Source of the DNA: Euglena gracilis
Taxonomy: Eukaryota; Euglenida; Euglenophyceae; Euglenales
DNA length: 64,000 nt
Assembly: GCA_039621445.1 (NCBI GenBank)
Contig: CP154956.1
Coordinates: 86,251,291 to 86,315,290 of the forward strand
Reading direction: 5' to 3'
The notes under the pieces were generated by a model. That model did not search any database. It had not been told where the DNA came from and saw nothing but the letters and a program-made list of their open reading frames with translations. Position 1 is the first letter of the stretch; the number at the start of each line of letters is the position of its first letter. Positions 15,001 to 24,528 of the stretch are shown in pieces. The translations under genes and the position numbers were made by a program.

Positions 15001-17335
15001 TTCACGAAGTATTCAACAGTGCCAGCGTCGTAAAACATTTTCCTTGTGTTTTTGGGTCGAGGACAGGGGGACAAGTTCAGACAAGAAAAATGTGCTTCTT
15101 TTGCACAGAGGATTTGTGCGATAACAAACAAATCCACAAATGTCAAACACCCCCCCCAAACAATTGAACGGCATCCCTTCCGCATGATGAGTGTGTGATT
15201 TTGCTTGGAATACCAGAGGTGGCCAATGGGGGGGGGCTGAAGGCAGAACAAAGCAGAGGGTTGAAGGGACCCAAAGTGTCACTGGCACCCCCCGACCCAC
15301 CCACCCACGCACCCGATAGAACCCCCTGTCCCACCTTCCAGTGGGTCAGGGGAAGCCCCGTCCCACTCGAATCCCCGGGGGGGGGGGGGCAGACCTGCCC
15401 CAGCTTGAAGGTGAACACCACCTTGGGCTGGTTGACGGGGATGACCCAGATGGCCGCCTCGTGCAGGACGCAGAGGAAGTCCACCTCCAGCTTGGGGGTG
15501 GGCCCCGTGATGACGGGGGTGGCGGTCCAGACGAGCCCCTGCCGGGCCGCGGGCAGGGGGGCAGAGGTTGGTTGGGGGGGGGGGGGAACGGGGGCCCCTC
15601 CAAAGCACCTGAGCCAACCAAACGAAGCTTGCAAATAACTCAACAACTCCATCACTCTATCAATGACAACAACTTTCAATAACTCATAACGTCGAGAGGG
15701 TGAGATATACCACAGATCCCAAACCGTCATGTATCAATCATCAAGCACGAAAATGATCCAAATTCTGGGGGTGTTGGGACCGTCCATGCCCAAATAGATG
15801 GTATGGATACCGAAGGAAAATTTCGCTTTTTTTATGGAATGCAAGGGACGTGCTTTCTCTGGGGTTTCCTTGTGGCTCGGTCAAGGAGAAATGTCCCCTC
15901 CAATAACCTCCATGCGTTTACAGCAATGGACCCAAGAATAATAATAATAATAACAATAATAACACAAGGGGATGAATAGTGATAAGAAAGCAGAAGCCCA
16001 CACAAAAAAAACTTATAAATTTTAATAAAGAGACGTGCTCCACCGCCCCGGAGAATCACCACGCTCCTCAAAAGCGGCCCGCTCCATGGAGGGAACCCAC
16101 AGGGTGGGCGGGAGAACCACAGACAGGGCCAGGCCCAGGTTGCCTGTCCCTCTGGCCAGGGGGAGGTGGGCCTGCCACAGAACCACGTCGCAGTCCTTGG
16201 TGACCACCACCGCGTACACCAGGTCCTGGGGCCACACACCGTGGGAGAGGGAAGGGGAAGGGGGACGTCAACGGCAGCACTGTGGACACGGTGCGACGGA
16301 CGAAACGCGCCGGCACGCATACCCCAGCCGGAGTATGGAAGGACGGAAACCAAACCTCGTAATTCAGCACCGCCTTGATCTCCAGGACGTCCCGGCCCAG
16401 CTCCCCTGGGGTGCTGAGGACGTAGTGCGGAACGTATGAGGGGTGGGACAGACCCAGCGGGAGGCACATATTGAAAACAACGTGCACGTCACATGCGTGG
16501 GTGTGCATGGGTATTATTCAGGGTGTGCGCATGCGTGTGTAGGTGTGTATTGCGTGGGTAGGTGGATGGGTGGGTGGGTGGGTGTCATGTTGTGTGCTGT
16601 GTTGTGCGAGTTAGTGTGTTAGGGTTGTGATTTTTGATGTTTTTTGGGCAGTTTGGACTAAATTCAGTCCAAAGGAAGAAGTTTGGGTGTCCATGTCTTT
16701 TGCATCTGTGTCCATGTCCTTTGAAGCCAGCCAAATTACCCCACCCGAATCCCATAAGCGTCTGCCCTCTGGCCACAATGTCTCCCAGGGGGACAACGGT
16801 GCGCGAAGGAGGGTAAGACATGCAGGCTGTGGACAGAAAGCATGAAGCAAAGAGCAGGGAAGGGAAAAAGACATGGATGCATTGCATCAGACAAGCTGTT
16901 TCGCACTTAAGACTTCAGGCGGAGGACCCTTGCCGAAAAACGTGGTGGATGCCACTGTGGTGTTCAAAACCCCAGCCCGGAAAAGCATGCACACATCGCA
17001 CTGCATGACGGCACCGTCCCTCATCCAGTTTTCAATTGCACGCATATGTGTGCGTGTATGCAGTGTGCATTCCACTGGCGCCAGTGCGAAAGGTTGGGGA
17101 ACGGGGCGTAGTTTAAGCCTAAAGGCATCCCATCCCTGGGGGATCATATTTTGACCCATCTTCACCAAACCCAAAATCTGTTCACGCCAGAGATAGAGTA
17201 TACATATAGAGATATATACATAGAGAGAGATAGATATCTATATATATATATAGAGATATATAGATAGATATATATATATATATAGAGATATATCTATATA
17301 TATATATATATAGATATATATATATATATATATAT

Positions 17336-17378
<43 letters not shown>

Positions 17379-19670
17379 CGTCGATGGGGGTGAGGGGGTC
17401 TCCCACCAGGGGACCCCTATGGGGGTGGGGCAGCCTGCAGCCTTTTTCCAGCCAGTCCAACTTTTCCGGCCACCCAGCCAGACCCTCCCTGGAGGCCCTG
17501 GAGGTCAAGCGACACCCTGTGCTGAATCTCAGGTCCTCTGGCCCAGGGTTTGTAACTCGGACAGAGAAGGGCCTCCGTTCTTGTTACCGGCCATGAGGAC
17601 TGTGGTCGTAGAACCGTGGTCGTTCGGCGGCCGACTCATGTCCCTGCTGCCACTGGTGGTCGGCAGTGGAGACCCCTCTGTGGCCACGTTGGTCATCTCA
17701 GCGTGTCGAGGGACGCATTGTGCTGTAAGAAACGGATCGCCCGCACATGTGCACTAATCTGCCGCATCAAGGAAGCGCATACGCACGCGTTTGGAGCGTC
17801 AGATTGTGGGCAAATGCGCCGGGGGGGGGGGGCCACTCGCAGATACACCCTCGGGACGTGCGCCCGTGAGCAGGTGCCAAAATCTGTGCGGCGGCACGGC
17901 ACACACACCTCTCTCATCAACCAAAGCGACAATCCGCCCCAGCCTGCCCTGCAGCACACCACTGGCCACTGCCGCACACGTGTCCATGTGACCCTCCCTG
18001 GCTCTCCTCATGGCCTCTGTCCCTGACCTCTGTTTAATATGTATCAACGATACACACCGATACACAATTTTTTTTTTGCCGATACACACCGATACACAAA
18101 TTTTTTTTTGCTGATACACACCGATACACAAAAAAAGTTTTTTGCTGATACACACCGATACACAATTTTTTTTGCCGATACACACCGACACACAAAATTT
18201 TACAAAAATGGGGAAAAAACATGGGTTGATCTTTTGACAACATTGCCACAGAGCTGTGTGGACATTGGCCCCGGCTCAACCCGTAAAGCGTGGTAGGGAA
18301 TCTCACCCTACTGCTGTGGTTGAGGGAGTGCACATGCAAATGCAAACCACATGGCAAATGCAGAGCCCCGGATACATCTGCGCATGTCCGTACCCCGGCT
18401 CTCCTTTTTTTGAATTTTTATTTTTTGTTTTTTCCTTTTTTTTCTTTGAGACATTCAACACATGACAAACAGAATCTGTCAAGGCGTGCTGCTTGTAGCT
18501 GCACTGAAAGCATGGCATGTGAAGCACCACATTCCCACAGCTAAATTGAAGCCATGGTCGATCCCTTTTCCAATTTCGTTGGAAAACATGGACTTCCTTT
18601 CCCCACGGACAACCTCGAATTCTCAATTTCTCTTTGGGTGGGGCATCTGAATGGGGAGAAGAATTACTGGGAGTGAGTCGGGGGCCTCACTCACCGTGTC
18701 CTTTTCTCCACCTCATCCGGGTCGTTCCCCACCTCATGCCGCGGGGCAACAAAAGAAGAGATTGCCATTTGGTTCATTACTGCAAAGAAGAATGAGGATG
18801 GGTGGACTTCGTTAGCATGGTCAATGCTTTTAGAAATTGCCGATACACACCAATACACATTTTTTTTTGCCGATACACAAAATTTTTTTGCCGATACACA
18901 CCGATACACAAATTTTTTTTTGCCGATACACACTAAACAGAGGTCTGCTCTGTCCTGCGGCACCCGAGGCCCACACCGTCACCCAATGTTGACTTGCGCG
19001 GTAACCCCCCCCCCCCGAATTAAAGCAACCCATTGCTTAAACTCGGGGTTCAGCCGATCCGGCCAACGGGTTGCTTCAATTTGGGGGTCGCTTAAATTTG
19101 GGTTTAGCCATGCACGCCGAGGAGTTGCTCAAATCGAGACTAAACGGTCAACAAAATAAAATGTCTCTGCTTGTTCAAGCAAAGGGAGGAGGGTGTTTTC
19201 AGTGCGAAAATGCATGCAACAACATGATAATGCACCCCCCCAAAAAAACGGCACAGACTCAACAAATTTGACTATTTTCCCTAAAAATATGTTATTTTTT
19301 GTTTGTTTAAGCTTGCTTCGTTTTCATATTTTCCTGCGTTTTCCCTTCTTTTCACCTCAATTTCAGGGGTTGCTTCAATTCAGAACTTCCATTGGTCCCC
19401 GGGGGTTGCTTAAATTTGGGTGTCAGTCAGTTTGGGCCCAAAAGTTGCTGAAATTTGTGGGGGGGGGGGGTAACGCCCCACATCTGGCTCCGGCGCGGCG
19501 GCACCGAAGCCGGCCCCTGGAGCCCATTTTCAGACGCGAGGGCTTTTCCACCTGGCGCACATGCGCGCAACCCCGGCCACCAACGCCTGGGCCTGGGCCG
19601 CCGAGGCGGCAAATGGTTTGCCCGATTCGCCTTCGCTGGCCGAGGTTTCCAGCGCGGGCGGTGACGACCT
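7..19670 (-). CDS. Spliced gene: BTB/BACK protein with propeller-like N-terminus (3' and 5' ends not seen)
   Basis: At least 21 exons on the minus strand join in one frame, giving about 815 codons. Order of domains: about 600 residues rich in beta-strand-like segments, including RCC1-like stretches such as [15 protein letters not shown] and DNGTLYTF; then a BTB fold ([40 protein letters not shown]); then BACK-like helices. The layout recalls RCC1-BTB proteins (RCBTB and IBtk types), which act as adaptors, often for Cullin-3. That function is inference. Splice phases agree at every junction except where noted. The gene leaves the window at base 1 on a perfect donor, so the C-terminus is missing. 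No start codon exon was identified above 19,670. Confidence is high for the BTB part and lower for the N-terminal part. Confidence 0.72.
768..1050. repeat. G/C-tract dispersed repeat, copy 1
   Basis: Unit order: T-run, CCCACCCACCC with G and C runs, then a core reading GAAAATGGCGAAAAC...CAAAAATTTTCGGTGCC with GGCGTCGAAAAGTAT, then C/G runs and an A-run. The same order recurs at 24,538-24,825, in reverse at about 25,115-25,318, and in part at 34,855-35,060. Confidence 0.6.
3690..4135. mobile_element. 446-bp inverted-end element
   Basis: The ends are CATACATCTCTTTAAGG and CCTTAGAGAGATGTATG, inverted and 16 of 17 matching. Inside are two GGGCTGGCTAG tracts with C/G runs and a core with AAAAATTTCGGCGC. 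No coding capacity; MITE-like. It lies in the last visible intron of the BTB gene. Confidence 0.6.
4458..4614 (-). CDS. Exon 20 of BTB gene, BACK-like helices
   Basis: Acceptor CCCCAG|GCGCTGG and donor CCG|GTGCAG bound 157 nt. It encodes [18 protein letters not shown] and then MATHNL, the usual pattern after a BTB domain, where a helix (ALEFI-type) is followed by a helical BACK region. It starts in phase 0 directly after exon 19 and ends in phase 1. The downstream part ([18 protein letters not shown]) is unusual for BACK and unassigned. Confidence 0.8.
5167..5274 (-). CDS. Exon 19 of BTB gene, end of BTB fold
   Basis: Exactly 36 codons lie between CACAG|GCTTCGG and AAG|GTGTGT, phase 0 at both ends. 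The peptide [18 protein letters not shown] then [17 protein letters not shown] matches the last BTB helices: the usual motif is a hydrophobic 'L...NA...L..A..Y....L...' segment. It joins seamlessly to exon 18 (LPALAHK) and exon 20 (ALEVLL). Confidence 0.82.
6744..6857 (-). CDS. Exon 18 of BTB gene, BTB core
   Basis: This is the clearest domain block: 38 codons from CTCAG|CTGTTGC to [23 protein letters not shown] corresponds to the conserved 'F..LL.F.YTG.L' strand and helix of BTB, and [18 protein letters not shown] to the 'A.KY.L..L...C' helix. The residue order is that of Cullin-3 type BTB domains. Position 1 follows exon 17 through an intron whose donor is not GT (see findings). Confidence 0.86.
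7021..7150. repeat. AT and CA microsatellites
   Basis: TATATA-rich and (CA)n tracts inside the intron between exons 17 and 18. No gene content. Confidence 0.7.
7266..7304 (-). CDS. Exon 17 of BTB gene, 13-codon exon with atypical donor
   Basis: Acceptor CCCCAG|GTGATC is good. The peptide [13 protein letters not shown] is the BTB segment '...V.DVSPE.F..LL.FLY', which fits between exons 16 and 18 and supplies the missing residues. The exon must end at or near CAG, but the intron then begins CGCCC, neither GT nor GC in a usable phase. TCAGC occurs at both exon-intron junctions, so the exact cut is ambiguous. Confidence 0.65.
7898..7982 (-). CDS. Exon 16 of BTB gene, start of BTB fold
   Basis: CGCAG|TGTGTC to CAG|GTCTGT, 85 nt: one base plus 28 codons. 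[19 protein letters not shown] followed by [10 protein letters not shown] is the BTB entry strand and dimer helix ('G..F.AHK..L...S.YF..L'). The first base joins AA from exon 15 to make Asn, giving SDISFN-VSGKTF, the standard 'SDV.F.V.GK.F' BTB opening. This split-codon match is strong support for both exons. Confidence 0.85.
8911..9061 (-). CDS. Exon 15 of BTB gene, linker into BTB
   Basis: CACCAG|CTGGCC to CAA|GTACGT, 151 nt. It encodes [26 protein letters not shown] and [12 protein letters not shown]. The end of the exon is the first BTB strand (SDISF). The preceding aromatic-rich segment looks like final propeller strands or a linker. It enters with two bases and leaves in phase 2; both neighbours fit. 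Confidence 0.78.
9934..10190. mobile_element. Foldback element
   Basis: The outer ends CCAACTATATGCCC and CATATAATTGGGACC are inverted. Inside, TTGATGGAATAAGGTTAAGG is mirrored by an AACCCTATTCCATCAA arm around 10,000-10,126. It lies in the intron between exons 14 and 15. No ORF. Confidence 0.55.
10726..10843 (-). CDS. Exon 14 of BTB gene, probable GC donor
   Basis: CCCACAG|ATTGCG opens 39 codons plus one base. It contains [17 protein letters not shown] and [11 protein letters not shown]. No GT gives the phase needed by exon 15. A GC donor, CCTG|GCTGACG, does (phase 1), and the frame would stop at TGA one codon later. CTGGC is present at both junctions, so cutting there also keeps the frame with one residue fewer. 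Confidence 0.6.
11255..11404 (-). CDS. Exon 13 of BTB gene, propeller-like blade
   Basis: Exactly 50 codons, CACCAG|ATCTTC to CAG|GTACAC, phase 0 to 0. [19 protein letters not shown] followed by [14 protein letters not shown] has the 'GDNGTLY.F' strand-turn-strand look of RCC1 or other beta-propeller blades. It is GC-rich compared with the flanking introns. Confidence 0.72.
11906..12100 (-). CDS. Exon 12 of BTB gene
   Basis: The donor CGG|GTGAGT is excellent. The start is placed after CCCAAAG, giving 65 codons in phase 0 that join exon 11. It includes [29 protein letters not shown] and VDDCCIVAG. An alternative acceptor 41 nt downstream (TGCAG|TGGGTG) would need a phase-2 partner that I do not see. 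No named domain; probably propeller sequence. Confidence 0.55.
12380..12523 (-). CDS. Exon 11 of BTB gene
   Basis: Exactly 48 open codons between GGCAG|CCTGGC and CAG|GTGACG, phase 0 at both ends. [17 protein letters not shown] resembles the 'V..VAAG..H...L' strand of an RCC1 blade. The second half ([16 protein letters not shown]) is unassigned. Confidence 0.55.
14292..14357 (-). CDS. Exon 10 of BTB gene
   Basis: CTCCAG|GGCAAC to AAG|GTCATG gives 22 codons, phase 0 to 0, as both neighbours require. A stronger-looking donor 17 nt earlier (ACG|GTGAGG) would break the frame. [17 protein letters not shown] recalls the 'G.N..GQLG.G' turn of RCC1 repeats; weak. Confidence 0.5.
15395..15538 (-). 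CDS. Exon 9 of BTB gene
   Basis: 48 codons, CGGCAG|GGGCTC to CAG|GTCTGC, phase 0 to 0. [19 protein letters not shown] then [17 protein letters not shown] alternates hydrophobic residues like paired beta-strands. The other two frames are Arg/Pro/Ser-rich shadows. Confidence 0.65.
16049..16225 (-). CDS. Exon 8 of BTB gene, 3' limit uncertain
   Basis: The start CCCCAG|GACCTG is firm. [19 protein letters not shown] is the best RCC1-like strand in the gene ('..A.T.DG.V..WG'). The exon must leave in phase 0 to meet exon 9. The GT donors near FEER are phase 1. Ending at CCG keeps the frame (intron GGGCGG...GGCAG, non-GT), because GGGGC occurs at both junctions. A weaker GT at TLW|GTTCCC is the conventional alternative. 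Confidence 0.6.
16356..16405 (-). CDS. Exon 7 of BTB gene
   Basis: CCCCAG|GGGAGC to GAG|GTTTGG: two bases plus 16 codons, [16 protein letters not shown]. It joins exon 6 as ...[17 protein letters not shown], a plausible 'P..V..L....V..I' RCC1-type lead, and exon 8 as [11 protein letters not shown]. Confidence 0.6.
16907..17074 (-). CDS. Exon 6 of BTB gene
   Basis: 168 nt between CGCCAG|TGGAAT and TAA|GTGCGA, phases matching exons 5 and 7. It encodes [19 protein letters not shown] and [18 protein letters not shown]-rich stretch near its 5' side looks intron-like, so a shorter exon starting after GATGAG is possible. No domain assigned. Confidence 0.5.
17182..17375. repeat. AT microsatellite with GATA-type interruptions
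   Basis: About 190 bases of TATATA with TAGATA and GAGATA variants, in the intron between exons 5 and 6. Its long open frames are repeat artefacts. Confidence 0.9.
17588..17722 (-). CDS. Exon 5 of BTB gene
   Basis: TTACAG|CACAAT to GCCG|GTAACA, 135 nt, phase 1 to 1, both sites strong. It encodes [17 protein letters not shown] and [11 protein letters not shown]. Ser/Thr-rich; possibly a flexible loop. Confidence 0.55.
17909..18027 (-). CDS. Exon 4 of BTB gene
   Basis: AAACAGAG|GTCAGG to AGAGAG|GTGTGT, 119 nt: one base, 39 codons, one base. It includes [17 protein letters not shown] and [10 protein letters not shown], a helix then a beta-strand. Phases fit exons 3 and 5 exactly. The acceptor lies next to a TGTGTATCGG minisatellite (see repeats). 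Confidence 0.55.
18045..18200. repeat. CCGATACACA minisatellite, array A
   Basis: Repeated GATACACACCGATACACA units separated by runs of T, just 3' of exon 4's acceptor in plus coordinates. The same unit forms array B at 18,838-18,930 in the adjacent intron. Confidence 0.85.
18695..18779 (-). CDS. Exon 3 of BTB gene
   Basis: CTTTGCAG|TAATGAAC to ACACG|GTGAGT, 85 nt: two bases, 27 codons, two bases. It encodes [12 protein letters not shown] and [11 protein letters not shown]. Good polypyrimidine tract and consensus donor. The two flanking introns both carry the same minisatellite. Confidence 0.55.
18838..18933. repeat. CCGATACACA minisatellite, array B
   Basis: Same unit as array A, filling most of the 154-nt intron between exons 2 and 3 and supplying that intron's GTGTGT donor. 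Confidence 0.85.
18934..18992 (-). CDS. Exon 2 of BTB gene
   Basis: GCGCAAG|TCAACA to TTTA|GTGTGT, 59 nt: one base, 19 codons, one base. [19 protein letters not shown] reads like an RCC1 blade strand ('H.V.VW..G..GQ'). It completes a Ser codon with exon 1 (MCA-S-QHWV). The acceptor has only G-runs upstream, from the element at 19,001. Confidence 0.5.
19001..19474. mobile_element. 474-bp G/C-tract inverted-end element
   Basis: It begins GTAAC followed by a C-run and GAATTAAAGCAACC, and ends with TTGCTGAAATTTGTGG, a G-run and GTAAC's complement-phase match. Internal TTGCTTAAATTTGGG units repeat. It sits in the intron between exons 1 and 2 and ends only 8 nt before the AG acceptor. Confidence 0.65.
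19552..19670 (-). CDS. Exon 1 seen of BTB gene (5'-most recognised)
   Basis: TTACAG|AGGTCG to GCCAG|GTGGAA gives 39 codons plus two bases. The peptide is [13 protein letters not shown] then [16 protein letters not shown], an acidic/Ala-rich helix-like run leading into the strand of exon 2. It enters in phase 0, so at least one earlier exon exists but was not found. The plus strand is also open here ([12 protein letters not shown]), but phase agreement favours minus. Confidence 0.5.
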
Positions 19671-22600
19671 CTGTAACACGTCAGAACATGGTGACTGGAC
19701 GCACTGTCTCAGGGTCCAAACCCCGAGCGTTGCAGCCATACTTGTGTAACAAAATAGAAGGTTGTCCATCTCGAGGTTTCAGTCCCGAGACGCTGCGTCC
19801 TTGACTGTGTTCAGCAAATCCGGGGAACAATGAACATGGTTTTGGCCAAAACCATAGATGCAGAAATGGCCGTCCAAGGTACCCCCCCCCCGATCCGGGC
19901 TTCGGATGCCCAAATGATTTGGTAACTTTTGGCAAAATGGGTCTTTGGGGTATTTTGGGTCATTCTGAGGGTAATTTTTCACCAGTTTCTTGATGTGTAC
20001 CCCCCCCCACTATAAAACCCCCCTTCAACCGACCAACAAAAATGGATCCTATAAACTGTGGGGGGGAAGGAGATTTGTGGGGATCAGGATTTTACCGTTC
20101 TAATTGCCTGCCTTGAAGGTGGGAGTGAAAGGTTTTCATCTTGTGCTCTTGGGAGATTAAAACTGAGCAAGTCTTGGGAACTTGCACTTGATGGGAATTC
20201 TATTGGGTGGGGAACCTGTTCCAACCCCGAGTCCTTGGAGCCTGACACCCTGAGACCTCAAGCGTAGGATGGAAAGCCGTGGCTTTTTGTCACAATCAAT
20301 TCATGTTTATGACGAGTTGCTTGGTCACTGCTTGATAACTGCAAATTTATTGGGGAAAGGAGCTTTCGATTCCCCACCCAATCAGCAGCTGGAAGCGATC
20401 CCACCCTTGAAGGCCCAGGATGATTGAGGTGCGAAGGAACTTGGAGAGATTTACGGGGGAATATCAGAAAAAATACAAAAAAATCAAAGCGTTAATGGAT
20501 GCAAAGTAGGCCAATAAGACCTTAAAAATTGGGGGCAATTTGCATGTTAAAGCTGAAGGCCAACTTTAGGGCCAAGTTTGCATGTAAGGAGGAGTGCTGC
20601 CAAGCGCCCGAGCCTGGGGGGGGGGGAGGTATTTGCAACCACCAGGAGGAAGGAATGAGGCAAAGTGGAGATAGTGGTTCGCAGTTGTGCTGAAAAGGAA
20701 CAGATAAGGCTTGAAACATGGGGTGAAAGCTGCACGTTAACAGAGGTTAGGTTGGCAGAGTTGGAGGGGAACACATCTGTATGGACAAGCGGTGAGCAGC
20801 GGCTTATGAGAGGGCAACGGAAGGGAAGGGAAGGTGAAACGCAAGGTTGGTGTTCCTCTGTGCCAATGTGTGTCTTGTGCGCATTGAATCTTGCATCCAC
20901 CAATGCAAATTTCCAGGAGGATGTGGGCATGGTCGAGGACATAAATTCACTAGTGACCCCCCAAGGGGGGGAGTCACTTTCCTGGGCCCAAATCCACCCA
21001 CCAACTTCCTGAAAAGCCACCCATCCCTTTGCTCTTTCCCTCCACGGCAGTGCAGAGGGGGTTTATTGTTGGGGCATCCAAAATAATAAATAAAAAAAGC
21101 GGGGTTTTGGCCGATTTTAGGTCCCTCAGCGGAATGGGGAGGGCTCCACCCACCCACATACCTGCCCAAAACCCAGCTGCGAGGGTTTATCACTCTGGTT
21201 GGCCCAGCGCAATAGAGCAGGGCATCCACTAATGACCCCTGGGAATACCCATGCAATTTAATACAACATCGAAAATCCCACAGCCCTCGTCCTTCCTTTC
21301 TGGGATCCTTTCTGTATCGTGCCTGTCAGCCTTTAATTTGGTGCCCTCCCTACTTTTTTTTTGCGGCAGGAATGTCTTTCAGAATCCTGGATAGATGGCA
21401 CGCTTGGGGGGGGGGATACAAAACAAAACAACAATTGGCGATGGGCGCTGACATCATTTGGGGGATACACTCCAGCCTTTCACGATGCCAGGAAGACAAA
21501 AAGATATGACTAAGGAAACCGCAGGGGGCTCGAGCAAGGGAGAGAGAACGCCACAATGACGCTCATCTGCCAGCGGCAGCGCCCCGCTTGAGGCTCCAAT
21601 TTGACAGAAAATTGGTGCAAACCACAAAACAAAATGGGCACCAAAAAACCAACGGGTTGGCGTTGGCACAAATGGTGGACTTCAGAGCATTTCGAGGCCA
21701 AGAGGCTCCTGGCGGGGGGGGGGGGCAATTTGGTTCCCGGCTTCTTGTTAACAGCCCTGGGGGGGTGCCTTGTACAATGGGGTGCCTGGACATAGCAGGC
21801 ACATCCCTTTGGTTTTGGGTCCCGGCTGAGGCCGACCCAGGCAAATTTTCCTTGAGAATGGCCACTACCCCCCCCCCCCCTGACACAGCACTCAGTCCCC
21901 CTGGTTCCCCCGGGGGGGGGGGGTGACGACCTCCGACGTGTTTGGTGTACTAGGAGATGGTTTAAGCGAAGTGCTGGTGAGCAGGCATCGAGCTGCACCA
22001 GTGAAGGTGTTGGAGGGATGAGTGGTGGCTGGGAAGGGAGGGAGGCGGGGCAAGAGCTGGCGACCTGGGTCGCTTTGCTGTGGAGAACGAGCCACACTGG
22101 CAAACCATCTGCAATGGTCGGGGCAGGTCACAGTCTGGGAGTGTGGGGGGTTGGGGACAGGCTATTTTTTTTAACGAACCCCGGGGGTGGAGAGGGGGTC
22201 CGGAGTGCCTGTGAGTGCCTGCCCAGGCAGGCACTACCCCCTGGGGGGGTCGGATTTAGGCCTGTGCCCAGGCACGTTCCTTGAAAATAGGCCATTTTTG
22301 GCTCCCCGGTGCCTTCGGCGCTGGGGTTGTGCTAGGGCACTTTTGGCCGTGTGCGGCTGCTGTGCCCTCTTGGGCCAGTCTGCGGTTCAAATTGTGACCA
22401 GGGAACCCTTCCCGCAGAGGGAGGGAAACCTTGGTTCTGGCCACTCCTGTTCGGTCTCTCAAGAAAGGGGGGGAATCATCCCCCATTTTGTGCAAAATTG
22501 CTGTTTGCATTTGGTGCCTTTTCTGGTCCCTCTTGCTGCCTGGAGCTGTCTTCCTTCTTTCCGTCGGTGCCATGGAGGTGGCCGAACAACCGTCCCTCCA

Positions 22601-24528
22601 CCTCAAATCCATCACCCCCATAGTCCTTGGTGGTCACCAACTCATCCAAGCACACGAGCAGGGGCAAGCAGGGAAGCAGGGACGCAGCCAGCTGCCACCT
22701 GCCCTCAGACTGCACCCACCTGGGGCTTTCCGACGCAGGGCAGACACGTACACACGGCTCAGGGGCGGCCGCAGAGGCAGCCTGTGAGCCGAACGATAAG
22801 CGACAACACCAGCATTCGCACCGAGGGTTCCGCCAGCCTTCCCCCCAGGCCCCTGCCCCCGTGGTGTGGTGGGCTGTGCCACCCCCCACCATTCACTCTG
22901 GGCCCATTCCCAGCCTCAACCACATCAACCGCCCGAGCTCATACCCACTGCCATCCAAAAAAATCATCAACTTAAATACTCACTCCCTTTGCATAAAAAA
23001 AAAGTTTGTCAAAAAAACAAAAAACAAACCCCCCCCCCCCCCAATTTTGGGTGGTTTTTTTTTTTACCAAATTTTTTTTTTTACACCCCCCCCCATAAAG
23101 CGAAAGACAACAGAGGAGGGCAGGGCTGGGCAGAAAGGCCTGGAGGGGGGAGTCTACCACCCATCGGGGAGGTGGGGGGATGTTGGACCCCCACCCAACA
23201 TAACACTTTACAAGGGAAACATTTCCTTTGGTGCCGAATATGACCCATGCGTGCACATACATCCACCTCATAATATGCAATGCAAAAAAAAGAAAAAAAG
23301 TGAAAAAGTGCGAAAAAAATTGCACTATACCCCTACCTTTGTGCCTGGAGGGGGGATCAGGCCAACAAAAAATGCGGCAAAGAAAAAATTGACCTAAAAT
23401 ATCCCTGGAAAGAACACCACCCAGAAAACACCATCAATACAGATACAGTGGATATGTTCCATCTGCGTCGCTGTCATATTCGTTCAGGCTATTTTAAACG
23501 CCCTCCCTTGTGTGTATGTATTATGGATTAGTTGGTGGTCCTTTAATCTAAAATGCTTCAGAAATCACATTGGCACGCGGTTGCTATGCTAGCCCCCCCC
23601 CGGGGGGGGGGGCTGTCCAGGAATCAGAAAACCTATGGGCACTGGGTGGTCCCATTTCCAACGGTCTGGCACCTCCATCCACACCTAGACATCACTTGGG
23701 TTTTTGGCCAGGGGAAAATACTCCAATCAACACGGTCATTGGCTATAGTTTCAACAGCCCCCATCCTCTGCCTGAAAGCACTCCAAGGTACCCGTGTTAG
23801 GCAGACCAGGCACATTGAACTTATTGCACCTTTCAGGTCCCCATTTTTTTTCACCCATTCCTGGGGGATGTGGGAAAGCACAAATCAGGTTTCTGTTTAA
23901 ACCCCAAGGAGGTGAGTATCCCCATATCCCCATCAGGCCCGGCACTCAGCACGGGAGCCCCTTAAAAAACTGGGCCATCAAAGGGCATTTCCCAAAGTTT
24001 TCGTGCGCTCTGCGACAAAACCCACACCGTATCCGGCGTCCGGTGTGGGTGTGTCCGGCCTCAGACACACCCACCCACCCCGGGGTGGGGGGGCCTTCTG
24101 AAGAGCCTGACATAAATGTGGGAATCATCAGAAAACAGGGAAAACTCTAGTCTCGGGGGGCTTCGACCTGCTGGGTGGTTGGCCCATGGCCTGGGCAATA
24201 AAACGGGAAGAAGAGGCCTGCCTGGGGCATGAAATGGCGACGCTGTGGGGGGGCGGGGTAGCAGAGCCACAGAGGGCTACACCAGTGGCTTGGCTGCAAG
24301 AGTGCTGCGTTTGTGCCAAAATGGCCGAAGAATGGCCGTAACTCAGGCAACGCGAAGAGTTGGGGGAAAAAAACCATCGTCGGAGAGGGCATTCCAAGGG
24401 CTTCATTTTTGCTCTCCGGACATTTCCGTTGATTTTGCTTCATTGTCGAGATATTTTGGAAGAATCAATTTTTTTGACCAAAAAAAAGCCCCCCCCCCAA
24501 AAAAACGGGGGCCCTTCCGAACTGAGAG
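19671..24528. other. No gene recognised
   Basis: Low-complexity tracts and short open stretches only. The minus-strand windows 20,860-20,960 and 22,557-22,700 (the latter with LVCLDELVTTKDYGGDGFE) could be exons of the BTB gene, but splice sites are not convincing. Poly-C/poly-G runs are frequent. Confidence 0.4.

Noticed and set aside
17182-17508. Tyr-Ile repeat frame
   Set aside because: Translation of the AT microsatellite.
19552-19670. Plus-strand exon ([12 protein letters not shown] frame)
   Set aside because: The minus-strand reading matches the phase and split Ser codon of the next exon; the plus reading has no partner.
22557-22700. Possible upstream exon of the BTB gene (LVCLDELVTTKDYGG)
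   Set aside because: The donor GAG|GTGGAG would fit phase 0, but no clear acceptor and no domain; not enough to annotate.
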